A stretch of 64,000 bases of DNA, taken from Trueperaceae bacterium (lineage in GTDB: Bacteria; Deinococcota; Deinococci; Deinococcales; Trueperaceae). Positions 24,178 to 31,887 of this stretch are shown here, in pieces. The stretch is from the NCBI GenBank assembly GCA_023954415.1, contig JAMLIB010000003.1, positions 124,001 to 188,000 on the forward strand, in the 5' to 3' direction. The notes below the pieces were generated by a model. The model was not told the DNA's origin and searched no databases. It was given only the letters and a program-made list of their open reading frames with translations. The number at the start of each line of letters is the position of its first letter. Within the stretch, counting starts at the first letter, position 1. A program made the translations under genes and the position numbers.

Positions 24178-26142
24178 GTGAGCGATTCCATAACCCCGAT
24201 GCCCGGCGTAGTCGCCGGAGGCAAACCGAGCGTCAGACAGACGCCCAAACCCGGAACGACCGCAGACGCCCCTCCAGGCTCCCAGACGGCCGCGCCCCGC
24301 CGCAAGTTCACGAAACGCGAGCGCAACCTCACGTTCGCAGGGCTGCTCGTGGTCTTCCTCCTTGGCGCACTAGACCAGACCATCGTCTCCACGGCCATGC
24401 CGCGGATCATCGAGCACCTCGGCGGTCTGAACCTATACACGTGGGTCACCACCGCGTACCTGCTCGCCTCGACCGTAATGGTGCCCATCTACGGCAAGCT
24501 CTCCGACGATTACGGCCGCAAGCCCATCCTCATCATCGGCGTCGTCATCTTCCTGGTCGGCTCGGCGCTCAGCGGCCTCGCCGGCGAGTTCGGCGACCTG
24601 CCGCTGCTGGGGGGCGGCATGACCCAGCTCATCGCTTTCCGCGCCCTCCAGGGGCTCGGCGGGGCGGCCCTCTTCTCGAGCGCGTTCGCCATCATCGCCG
24701 ACATGATCCCGGCGGCCGAGCGCGGCAAGTACCAGGGCCTCTTCGGAGGCGTGTTCGGCTTGGCCGCGGTGCTCGGCCCGCTGGTCGGCGGCTTCTTCAC
24801 CGACCTGGGCGATACGCACCTCCTGGGCATGACCGTCGCCGGCTGGCGCTGGGTCTTCTACGTGAACGTCCCCATCGGGCTCCTCGCGCTCTTCATGATC
24901 GCGCGCGTCATGCCGGCCCTGCCGGCGGCCGGGAAGAAGGGCAACCTCGACCTGCTCGGCGCCGTGCTCATCGTCACGACCTTCGTGCCGATGCTCCTGG
25001 CCCTCACGTGGGCGGGGACGACCTACCCTTGGGGCTCGCCCGTCATCCTCGCCATGCTCGGGTTCACCGTCCTGTCGCTCGCCGCGTTCGTCTACGTCGA
25101 GGCGCGCGTGAGCGACCCGATGTTGCCGCTCGAGCTCTTCCGCATCCGCGTCTTCACCACGGCCAACCTCGCCTCGTTCGTCATCAACGTGGCGTTCCTC
25201 GGCATCGTCATGTTCCTGCCGCTCTTCATGCAGTTGGTGCTCGGCGTCTCCGCCACGAACTCCGGCTTCACGCTCCTGCCCCTCATGAGCGGCATGATCG
25301 TGAGCTCGTTCGTGGCCGGCCTCGTGGTGACGCGCACGGGCAAGTACAAGCCGCTCATGATCACGGGCTCTGTGATCCTCCTCGTCGGGGTGTTCCTTCT
25401 GACCAGGATCGACCTGGACACGACCCTCTTCTCGCTCGGCTGGCGGATGGTCCTGGTCGGCATCGGGCTCGGCCCGGCCCAGAGCCAGTTCACCCTCGCC
25501 ATCCAGAACGCCGTGCCGTTCTCCCGCATGGGGGTGGCCACCAGCGCCAGCCAGTTCTTCCGTCAGATCGGTTCGGTAATCGGCTTGGCCGTCTTCGGCA
25601 CGCTCCTCACCCTGAGCGTCCAGCGTGAGATACCCAAGTACGTGCCCGCGCTCCCGGGCGTCACGCAGGCGTTCGACCTCAGCTCCCTGAGCGGCCTGAG
25701 CAGCGAGGCGGGGGCGGCCGGCCCCGACGCGGGCGCTGCCGGCGACGCGGGCGGCGTGTTGGGGGCCATCCAAGGTGCCGCCGCAGCGCTTTCGGAGAAG
25801 CTGGCCGCCGTGGTCGCTGGCGACGCCGCCGCGGCCGCCGCGGTAGCGGCGGACGAGACGCTGCCCGCGAGCCTGCGGGAGTTCGCGACGCGCGCGCCCG
25901 GCCTCACGCCCGACGAGCGCGCCGCGCAGGCGCCGCTGGTGGCCGCCGGGGTGGAGCAGTACTTCGGCGACCTCGCCGCCGGTCTGGACCACGGCATCAA
26001 GCAGGGCTTCTCCGAGTCGATCAAGCTCCTGTTCATCGTCAGCTTCGCCATCCTGCTGCTCGGCTCCGCGATCATCCCGTTCATCCCGGGCTTGCCGCTA
26101 CGCAAGGTGGCGGCCATCGACGCTACCCGCATGGCGGAGTAG
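24178..26142 (+). CDS. MFS drug:H+ antiporter of the DHA2 (14-helix, EmrB/QacA) family
   Basis: 654 residues starting at GTG 24178, which has GGAGGA 3 bases upstream. Motifs: LLGALDQTIVSTAMPRI (DHA2 motif D1), YGKLSDDYGRKPI (motif A), FRALQGLGGAALFSSAFAII and GPLVGGFF (motif C). The 14-helix arrangement and wide inner-membrane pump family are clear; the substrates are not. Before the last helix there is an insert of roughly 150 residues (about residues 487-635), Ala/Gly/Asp-rich then helical (EAGAAGPDAGAAGDAGG and ALSEKLAAVVAGDAAA). It is much longer than in standard EmrB. No outer-membrane or adaptor gene is adjacent. The leader region carries the repeat family. Confidence 0.88.
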   Translation: MSDSITPMPGVVAGGKPSVRQTPKPGTTADAPPGSQTAAPRRKFTKRERNLTFAGLLVVFLLGALDQTIVSTAMPRIIEHLGGLNLYTWVTTAYLLASTVMVPIYGKLSDDYGRKPILIIGVVIFLVGSALSGLAGEFGDLPLLGGGMTQLIAFRALQGLGGAALFSSAFAIIADMIPAAERGKYQGLFGGVFGLAAVLGPLVGGFFTDLGDTHLLGMTVAGWRWVFYVNVPIGLLALFMIARVMPALPAAGKKGNLDLLGAVLIVTTFVPMLLALTWAGTTYPWGSPVILAMLGFTVLSLAAFVYVEARVSDPMLPLELFRIRVFTTANLASFVINVAFLGIVMFLPLFMQLVLGVSATNSGFTLLPLMSGMIVSSFVAGLVVTRTGKYKPLMITGSVILLVGVFLLTRIDLDTTLFSLGWRMVLVGIGLGPAQSQFTLAIQNAVPFSRMGVATSASQFFRQIGSVIGLAVFGTLLTLSVQREIPKYVPALPGVTQAFDLSSLSGLSSEAGAAGPDAGAAGDAGGVLGAIQGAAAALSEKLAAVVAGDAAAAAAVAADETLPASLREFATRAPGLTPDERAAQAPLVAAGVEQYFGDLAAGLDHGIKQGFSESIKLLFIVSFAILLLGSAIIPFIPGLPLRKVAAIDATRMAE

Positions 26143-26343
26143 CCACGCTCCCGCCTTCATGAATATAGAGTGATGCTGTTCACGGTTCTCACCCGCCAGG
26201 GAGTGGCGGCGCTCACGGCTTAACGCGAGTCGCCCCGCCCCGACCGTGATCGGAGGTACCCGTAAGGCCGCTACCGGCAGACGCCGGAGCCGCGGGCCGA
26301 CCACGGGTCTCCTCGGCGCCACACACCTCAGGAGGTAAGCGGC

Positions 26344-26631
26344 ATGGAAACCTGGCTCCCGATCATCATCCAACTCGTCGCCGGTCTACTCGGCGGCAAC
26401 CTCGCGGCCTCGGCCGGCAAGAAGGGCGGCCTCGGCGGCGCGCTCGGCAGCATCATCGGCGCGGTCGGCGGCCTCGGTGGCGGCCAGCTCCTATCCGCGC
26501 TCGGCGTCGGCAGCGGTGGCAGCTCGACGGACCTCATGAGCATCATCTCCGACGTGGTCGGCGGCGGCGCCGGCGGCGCGATCCTCACGGCCGTGGCCGG
26601 CATGCTCAAGGGCGGCGCCAAGAAGAGCTGA
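26344..26631 (+). CDS. Orphan small Gly-rich hydrophobic protein
   Basis: 95 residues: METWLPIIIQLVAGLLGGNL, then Gly/Leu-rich stretches (GGLGGALGSIIGAVGGLGGG) and a basic end (LKGGAKKS). Two or three short hydrophobic segments are separated by Gly/Ser turns, similar to small integral membrane or glycine-zipper proteins. The start has AGGAGG 8 bases upstream and the gene is followed by a strong terminator, so it is probably expressed alone. I do not recognise a named family. Confidence 0.65.
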   Translation: METWLPIIIQLVAGLLGGNLAASAGKKGGLGGALGSIIGAVGGLGGGQLLSALGVGSGGSSTDLMSIISDVVGGGAGGAILTAVAGMLKGGAKKS

Positions 26632-26649
26632 GCCCTCGCCTCGACTTCG

Positions 26650-26692
26650 CGAGCCTGCCGGGCCCAGACCACGGGTCCGGCAGGCTCGTCCG
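26650..26692 (+). terminator. Terminator after the Gly-rich small protein
   Basis: A 15-16 bp GC stem, 26650-26665 pairing with 26673-26688, with one G-T mispair and loop AGACCAC. It lies 19 bp after the stop at 26631. Confidence 0.7.
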
Positions 26693-26860
26693 TTACCTGT
26701 CGTGAAGCCCGCCACTGGCCTTCTTCCGCCGGGGAGGGTAACGTATACGGCAGTAGCGCGCCGACCGACGAGGCCGCGGCGCGCGGTCGGCGAGGCGTCG
26801 TGGTGGCGCTCGCCCGCCGCGCGGGAGCGGCGCCATCGTCGCCGCGCAAGGAGGAGCGCC

Positions 26861-27091
26861 ATGGCTACCGTCATGATGTTGTTCGGCGCCGGCATGTTGC
26901 TCGGCTCGGTATGGTCTTTCTACGTGTTCTTCACCAAGCATGAGAAGAACATCCCGGCGGGCGTCAGCACGTTCGAGGCGGCCGACTTCCCCAGGATGGC
27001 GGGCCTGCTCGAGGCCATGATGTTCTTCTCCTTCGGCCTGCTGATCTTCATCTTCGGCCTCGCCTGGATGCTGTTCAGCAACGGGGGCTGA
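26861..27091 (+). CDS. Small two-helix membrane protein
   Basis: 76 residues: MATVMMLFGAGMLLGSVWSF begins the first membrane helix. A loop KHEKNIPAGVSTFEAADFPR follows, then a second helix (FFSFGLLIFIFGLAWMLF). The start has AAGGAGG at 26848-26854 with 6-nt spacing. Function unknown. It sits between two other monocistronic genes, 72 bp before the TlpA-like thioredoxin. The leader upstream from 26693 holds a TATACG sequence near 26743 but no clear promoter. Confidence 0.7.
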   Translation: MATVMMLFGAGMLLGSVWSFYVFFTKHEKNIPAGVSTFEAADFPRMAGLLEAMMFFSFGLLIFIFGLAWMLFSNGG

Positions 27092-27151
27092 GCCGCCTAG
27101 CCGCGTCGCGGCCCGGCCGCGGCCACGACGCCCTGCCGGCGCCGTCGCCTA

Positions 27152-27163
27152 TAGACTGAACGT
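27152..27163 (+). promoter_or_regulatory. Leaderless-type -10 element for the TlpA-like gene
   Basis: TAGACT (27152-27157) is followed by six bases, GAACGT, and then ATG 27164. There is no ribosome-binding site, matching the pattern at 7928 and 12299. Confidence 0.45.
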
Positions 27164-27703
27164 ATGCGAGCCAGCGACGGAACCACCGCCGGGCGCCGCC
27201 AGCGGCGCCCGCTGCTCGCGGTCCTCGCCGTCGTCCTCGTGGGCGCCGGCCTCGGCTGGTGGCTCCTCAAGCCCGCGCAGGCCGACGCCAAGCGGCTGCC
27301 CGACCTGACCCTCGAGCGCTACGAGGGGGGCAGCGTCGCGCTCGCGGTGACCGACCGACCGACGATCGTCAACCTGTGGGCCACCTGGTGCCCGCCGTGC
27401 CGGCGCGAGCTCCCCATGCTCGCGGCGGCCGCGCGCGCCAACCCCGAGGTGCGCTTCTACTTCGCCGACCAGGGTGAGGCCCGCTCCGTCGTAGAGGCCT
27501 ACTTGGCGGGGCGCGACGACCTCGTCATCGAGGGCGTCCTCCTCGACCAGGGGAGCGTGCTGTCCAACGAGTTCGAGGCCGTCGGCCTCCCGGTCACGCT
27601 CTTCTTCGACGCCAAAGGCAACCACGTGCTCAGCCACATCGGCGAGGTCAGCGAGGTCGAGCTCCTCAACTACCTGACGGACCTCAAGCGCGGGCGCTTG
27701 TGA
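27164..27703 (+). CDS. TlpA/ResA-like membrane-anchored thioredoxin
   Basis: 179 residues. One N-terminal membrane anchor (LLAVLAVVLVGAGLGWWLL) and a thioredoxin fold facing outward with the active site ATWCPPCRRELP. Cis-Pro is in the GLPVTLFFDAKG segment. Such proteins reduce disulfides in periplasmic or extracytoplasmic targets, for example apocytochromes c or copper-site proteins. It converges with the nos operon, whose products need c-heme and Cu assembly. A functional link to N2O reductase maturation is plausible but is inferred only from position. Confidence 0.88.
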   Translation: MRASDGTTAGRRQRRPLLAVLAVVLVGAGLGWWLLKPAQADAKRLPDLTLERYEGGSVALAVTDRPTIVNLWATWCPPCRRELPMLAAAARANPEVRFYFADQGEARSVVEAYLAGRDDLVIEGVLLDQGSVLSNEFEAVGLPVTLFFDAKGNHVLSHIGEVSEVELLNYLTDLKRGRL

Positions 27704-27747
27704 CGGCGCGCGCGAGCGGTGGTCGGTAGCGCGCCGCGAGGGCCTGA

Positions 27748-27775
27748 GGCGCGGCCGAGCGGCTCCCGCCGCGCC
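27748..27775. terminator. Bidirectional hairpin between tlpA-like gene and nosY
   Basis: GGCGCGGC (27748-27755) pairs with GCCGCGCC (27768-27775). The hairpin sits between two convergent stops (27703 and 27780). It can be extended imperfectly through CTGAGG and CCTCAG. There is no U-run. Confidence 0.5.
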
Positions 27776-27779
27776 GGCC

Positions 27780-28571
27780 TCAGAAGTTCTTACGCCGGAA
27801 CGCCAGCAGCCCGAACCCGACGGGCGCGGCCACCCATACGACGAGGGCCGCCAGGGCGACGAGCGCCCCCGTCGTGCTGCCGAGGAACGTGCTGAAGAGC
27901 GCGCCCGTGTAGCCCATGAGGGCGGCGGCGTCCAGCCGCATGAGCACGAGGATGCGCGAGAGGTCGATCGGGTTGAGGACGCTCGCCGCCATGACCGCCC
28001 CCTCGATAGGGTAGGCCTGCGCGAGCACGATGAAGTAGAGCACTAGGCCGTCGTAGACGACGGTCAGCGCGAGCCAGACGCCGAGCGCGAGGCCGAGGGC
28101 GCGGGCGCGCTCCTCGTTGGCCAGGCCGAGCCAGAACGCCAGTGCCGTGAAGACGAGGCTGACGAGCGCCCCGGCCCCTAGGAGGCTGAGCACGAGGCCG
28201 GCGTCGATGCGGTGGGTGAGCGAGTAGACGACGAACGGCACGCCCGTCCCCACCACGAACGCCATCGCTAGCGGCAGGGCGACCCCCGCGTACTGGCCGA
28301 GGAACACGCTCGGCCTGGAGACGGGCTGGGTGAGGATCAGCTGCACGAAGTCGCGCGTGTAGTAGTAGTGGTTCATGCCGAGCATGAGCGCGACGAGCGG
28401 GATGATCAGCAGCACGAGGTTCAAGGAGCTGAGCACGGCTTGGGCAGCGTCGTCGCCGAAGTAGAGGAGGCCGCCGGTGGCGGCGAGGAAGAAGAGGGTG
28501 TAGATCAGGACCCAGCGGCTGCGCATCAGGTCGAAGAACGCGTACTTCATCACCTTCAGGCTCGTGCTCAC
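27780..28571 (-). CDS. nosY: NosY, permease of the NosFY transporter
   Basis: 263 residues with about six membrane helices, including LVLLIIPLVALMLGMNHYYY and the conserved loop FVQLILTQPVSRPSVFLGQY typical of NosY. The last residues (GFGLLAFRRKNF) are a common ABC-2 permease ending. With NosF it forms the ABC complex that works with periplasmic NosD to deliver the sulfur species needed for the CuZ cluster. It overlaps nosF by 4 bp and is the last gene of the operon. Confidence 0.9.
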   Translation of the reverse strand: MSTSLKVMKYAFFDLMRSRWVLIYTLFFLAATGGLLYFGDDAAQAVLSSLNLVLLIIPLVALMLGMNHYYYTRDFVQLILTQPVSRPSVFLGQYAGVALPLAMAFVVGTGVPFVVYSLTHRIDAGLVLSLLGAGALVSLVFTALAFWLGLANEERARALGLALGVWLALTVVYDGLVLYFIVLAQAYPIEGAVMAASVLNPIDLSRILVLMRLDAAALMGYTGALFSTFLGSTTGALVALAALVVWVAAPVGFGLLAFRRKNF

Positions 28572-29329
28572 GCTACCTCACCCCTCGGTTCGGACATCAG
28601 GAGGCGGAAGCCGTCGTCCAGACGCACCTCGCCCGTCATGAGCTTGGCGATGGCCCGCTCCAGGCGCCGCTCGCCCGTGCCGGCGCGGATCGCGTCCAAC
28701 GTCCCCGCGTAGCGCACGGTGCCCTCCAGCAAGAACAGGACCTCGTCGGTGAGCTCCTCGAGCTCGCTCATGACGTGCGAGGTGAGGATGACGGTGGCGC
28801 CCAGGTCGCGCTCCCTGAGGATGCGGTCCTTCAGGCGGCTGCTCGCGACCGGGTCGAGGCCGGCGCTCGGCTCGTCGAGGATGAGGACCTTGGGGTGGAA
28901 GAGGAACGTGAGCACCGCGCTCGTCTTCTGTTTCGTCCCGCCCGAGAGCACGCGTAGGGGCTTGTTGAGGTGGGGTCGCAGCTCGAAGTAGTCGATGAGC
29001 TCGCCCAAGCCGGCAGGCCGCTCGCCCCGGAGGTCCTGCACGAACTCGAAGAGCTCGCTCACCTTCAGGTTGTCCGGGAAGCGCGGCTCCTGCGGCATGT
29101 AGCCGACCGCCTTGCGCGAGGCGGGGTTGTCGCGCGCCGGCTCGCCGTCGATCGTGACGGTGCCGGTATCTGGCACGACCAGCCCGAGGATGCACTTCAT
29201 CAACGTCGTCTTGCCGGAGGCGTTCGGGCCGATGACGGCCGTCACCTTGCCCGGTGCGAACGCGGCGCTCACACCCTTGAGGACCTCCAGCTTGCCGAAC
29301 CGTTTGCTCAGGGCGTCGACGACGACCAT
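28568..29329 (-). CDS. nosF: NosF, ATPase of the NosFY transporter
   Basis: 253 residues. Walker A GPNASGKTTLMK, Q-loop YMPQEPRFPDNLKVSELFEF, signature LSGGTKQKTS, Walker B LILDEPSAGLDP and H-loop ILTSHVMSELEEL. The signature LSGGTKQ is of the type found in NosF. Cytoplasmic partner of NosY. Its 5' end overlaps the nosD 3' end by 22 bp, implying coupled translation. Confidence 0.92.
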   Translation of the reverse strand: MVVVDALSKRFGKLEVLKGVSAAFAPGKVTAVIGPNASGKTTLMKCILGLVVPDTGTVTIDGEPARDNPASRKAVGYMPQEPRFPDNLKVSELFEFVQDLRGERPAGLGELIDYFELRPHLNKPLRVLSGGTKQKTSAVLTFLFHPKVLILDEPSAGLDPVASSRLKDRILRERDLGATVILTSHVMSELEELTDEVLFLLEGTVRYAGTLDAIRAGTGERRLERAIAKLMTGEVRLDDGFRLLMSEPRGEVA

Positions 29330-30609
29330 ACGATCCTTCCCATCAAAGGCCGATCGTCCTCGATGGCCTTCGGCGTGATCACGGGCAGCACGCGCTCGGC
29401 GTAGTCGAGCACCTGCGAGAGCGGGCTGCGTAGCAGCACCATGGCTTGCGGGTAGCTTTGGACGGTCATGGCGAAGAGGCGCACGGGTCGGAACGGCAGG
29501 TCGCCGACGCCGTCCCGGTCGAGGTCGTACCCCTCGTACGCGTCCCAGTAGTTCTCGAGGAACGAGTTGTACGAGCGGTTGGCGTTCGTGACGACGTCGA
29601 ACGTGTTGCCGATGAAGTTGTTGTACATGACGCGCATGCCCATGGAGTTGGAGAGCACGCGCAAGGCGTAGCCGTTGCGGATGAAGTCGTTGCGGGTCAG
29701 GTCCGTGCGGTTGGAGCCGTCGACGTAGACGGCGGCCGAGTTGCCCTCGAACGTGTTGCGGGTGACGACCGAGTCGTTGATCTCCTTGAGGAGCAGGCCG
29801 TAGGCGGCCGCGCCCCAGTTGTCGGCGAACGTGTTGCCGTGCATGTCGATCTTCTTCGAGTACATGACGGCCACGCCGGCGCCGTTGGCGCGCAGGACGT
29901 TGTCCTCGAAGACCGACTCGTTCGAGTACATGAAGTGGAGGCCGTAGCGGAGGTTCCCCTCGCTGACGTTGCGCCTGACCGAGGCGCCGCGGGCGAACTC
30001 GAGGTAGATGCCGTCGCGGTAGCCCGTCGCGTAGTTGTCCTCGACGGTCAGGTAGTTGGTGCCCCAGAGATGGATGGCGTTGCCCGTATACGCCTCGTTG
30101 GTGCCCTCGCCCGTGACGCGGTTACCGCGCACGACGCACCCGGAGGACTTCGCGAAATAGATACCGAAGAACGCGTTCTCGACGCGGTTGTTCTCGATGA
30201 GGCAGTCGCTCACCTCGGCGACGCGGAGCGCGGCGATGTCGGTGATGTGCGAGCGGCCGGCGTCGCGCAGCACCAGGCCGCGTACGACGACGTCGTCCGC
30301 CTCGACGGTGACGATCGCGTGCCGTAGCTCGCCGTCCAGCACCGGCCAGCCCTCTCCCTCCAAGGTGATGGCCTTGTCGATGACGAGCGCCCCCTCGCGG
30401 TACGTGCCCGCCTCGACGAGCACGGTGTCGCCGTCCACGGCGGCCGCGACGGCGCCCCGCACGCTCCCGTACTCGCACCCTCCCTGGCAGACCGTCAGCG
30501 TCCGCGCCAGCGCGGCGCCGCATGAGAGCGCCGCTAGCGCGCACAGCGCCACGAGCCGAGCCGTGCCGGCGACCCTGGAGACCCCGGCAGGCCGGGCGTG
30601 CCCGTCCAT
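29308..30609 (-). CDS. nosD: NosD, periplasmic beta-helix copper/sulfur assembly protein
   Basis: 433 residues with a Sec leader (LVALCALAALSCGAALA). Right-handed parallel beta-helix repeats (CASH domain) follow, seen as repeated N-x-(F/V)-x-x-N-x-x-G stretches such as NNRVENAFFGIYF, GNRVTGEGTNEAYTGNAIHL and YNNFIGNTFDVVTN. NosD is needed to build the CuZ site of NosZ. ATG 30609 overlaps the stop of the upstream gene by one base. An upstream continuation of the frame lacks conserved sequence and runs into the NosL coding region. Confidence 0.92.
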   Translation of the reverse strand: MDGHARPAGVSRVAGTARLVALCALAALSCGAALARTLTVCQGGCEYGSVRGAVAAAVDGDTVLVEAGTYREGALVIDKAITLEGEGWPVLDGELRHAIVTVEADDVVVRGLVLRDAGRSHITDIAALRVAEVSDCLIENNRVENAFFGIYFAKSSGCVVRGNRVTGEGTNEAYTGNAIHLWGTNYLTVEDNYATGYRDGIYLEFARGASVRRNVSEGNLRYGLHFMYSNESVFEDNVLRANGAGVAVMYSKKIDMHGNTFADNWGAAAYGLLLKEINDSVVTRNTFEGNSAAVYVDGSNRTDLTRNDFIRNGYALRVLSNSMGMRVMYNNFIGNTFDVVTNANRSYNSFLENYWDAYEGYDLDRDGVGDLPFRPVRLFAMTVQSYPQAMVLLRSPLSQVLDYAERVLPVITPKAIEDDRPLMGRIVWSSSTP

Positions 30610-31739
30610 CAGTGGCCGGCGCCCTCGCCCGAGTGGGAGTCGGCCGGCTGGGAACCGGCCGGCTCCATGCCGTGAGAGTGGCCGCCGAGCTTGTCGAGCA
30701 TGCCCGATTCCATGACGAGGCCGATCAGGTCGGCCCAGCGCCGTTCCAGCCCGTTGGCTTCCGCGCGCACGTTCTCGAGGTCGCCGAGGGTCTTGAAGGC
30801 CGACAGGTTGAGGCCCATGGGGCTGCGCACGGTCGCGCTCTGCAGGTACCTGGCCTCCTCGGCGCGCAGCCACGTGCCCGGTGCCAGGTAGTTCGATACC
30901 CAGATTGAGTGGATCTGGTCCTTGGAGAGCTCGTCCCCGGCGAGGAAGGCGACCAGGCACTCGATCGAGTCGAACTTGTAGGCCTTGCCCGTCTTGGACA
31001 AGACCTGGGTAGCGAAGCGCGCGTCGGAGACGACCATGCCGCACTCAACGCAGACGTCCTGGCCGAGGACGATCTTCGCGGGCTGCGGTGCTCCGCATGC
31101 CGACAGGGTGAACGCGAGCGCGAGCGCCGTTGCGCCGGCCGTCGCCAGCCGGCGCGCCTTGAGCCGCCCGCGCCACCAGAGGCACACGGCGAGGAAGAGC
31201 GCGAGCACGAAGCCACCCGCGAGCGCCGCCGCTCCCCAGCCCGGCCAGGCGGTGATGTAGAAGTTCATGAAGATGCTCGTGCCGAGCATCGGGGGCGTGT
31301 AGCCCTCCATCGTGATGGCGGCCTTCGGGTCGACCGTATGGCCGAACTGGTAGAGCCAGCGGTAGAAGTCGGACATGCCGAGGACGGCGAAGACGCCGTA
31401 GAACGCGAGCCAGGCGTGGAAGACGAGCTTGCGCCCGATGGCGGCCGCCACGAGCCCGAAGGCGGAGACGGCGACGATGAGGACGGGCAGGACCTGGAGC
31501 TCCCAGAAGTCCTTGGCGTCCAGGTGCATGAAGCCGACGTAATGGTTGAGGCCGTTGATCAGGTCGACGCGTCCGGTGAGCTTGCTCGACCAGATCTGCA
31601 TCGCCAGCCCTTCCGGGTACTGCGGCGCCTCGAAGTAGTAGTGCCAGAGCGGCCACACGAACGTGAGGAGGGGCAGGAGGGCGGCCACGGCGATCACCAC
31701 GCTTACCAGTATGGATAGGTCGCGTTTGCGTGAGCGCAT
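30609..31739 (-). CDS. Fusion of a NosB-like membrane protein with the NosL copper chaperone
   Basis: 376 residues. Residues 1-190 hold about five membrane helices (SILVSVVIAVAALLPLLTFV, then LPVLIVAVSAFGLVAAAIG, and so on). They have the position and type of the membrane protein NosB found right after clade II nosZ. Residues 195-376 are NosL: a signal-peptide-like stretch ending in the lipobox LSAC (Cys215), the Cu(I) motif CVECGM (230-235), and a His-rich tail (GGHSHGMEPAG). No in-frame ATG, GTG or TTG occurs between the last helix and the lipobox, so a separate NosL start is not available there. The start ATG has AAAGGA upstream. The NosB assignment is by topology and place; NosL is by motif. 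Confidence 0.78.
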   Translation of the reverse strand: MRSRKRDLSILVSVVIAVAALLPLLTFVWPLWHYYFEAPQYPEGLAMQIWSSKLTGRVDLINGLNHYVGFMHLDAKDFWELQVLPVLIVAVSAFGLVAAAIGRKLVFHAWLAFYGVFAVLGMSDFYRWLYQFGHTVDPKAAITMEGYTPPMLGTSIFMNFYITAWPGWGAAALAGGFVLALFLAVCLWWRGRLKARRLATAGATALALAFTLSACGAPQPAKIVLGQDVCVECGMVVSDARFATQVLSKTGKAYKFDSIECLVAFLAGDELSKDQIHSIWVSNYLAPGTWLRAEEARYLQSATVRSPMGLNLSAFKTLGDLENVRAEANGLERRWADLIGLVMESGMLDKLGGHSHGMEPAGSQPADSHSGEGAGH

Positions 31740-31762
31740 ACTCGTTTCCTTTCTTGAGAGTC

Positions 31763-31796
31763 CCGGGGCCTCGGGCTTGCGCCGACGAGGCCCCGG
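31763..31796 (-). terminator. Hairpin upstream of the NosB/NosL fusion gene
   Basis: CCGGGGCCTCG (31763-31773) pairs perfectly with CGAGGCCCCGG (31786-31796), 12-nt loop. It lies in the leader between nosZ and the fusion gene. It may attenuate transcription or protect the downstream message. Confidence 0.5.
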
Positions 31797-31844
31797 TTGG
31801 TGCCCGGCCGATCTGCCCAGGATGGCGGCCGGACGGTTCGAGAG

Positions 31845-31877
31845 ACGGCCCGCGCGAAAGAGAGGCGCGCGGGCCGT
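31845..31877 (-). terminator. Hairpin directly after nosZ
   Basis: ACGGCCCGCGCG (31845-31856) pairs with CGCGCGGGCCGT (31866-31877), a 12-bp stem with a 9-nt loop, 11 bp beyond the nosZ stop. Together with the hairpin at 31763-31796 it probably uncouples the amount of nosZ mRNA from that of the assembly genes. Confidence 0.6.
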
Positions 31878-31887
31878 GAGGAAGGGT

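Noticed and set aside
24433-25992. A 519-codon minus-strand frame over the MFS gene
   Set aside because: His/Asp/Glu/Arg-rich antisense shadow with no membrane or enzyme pattern.
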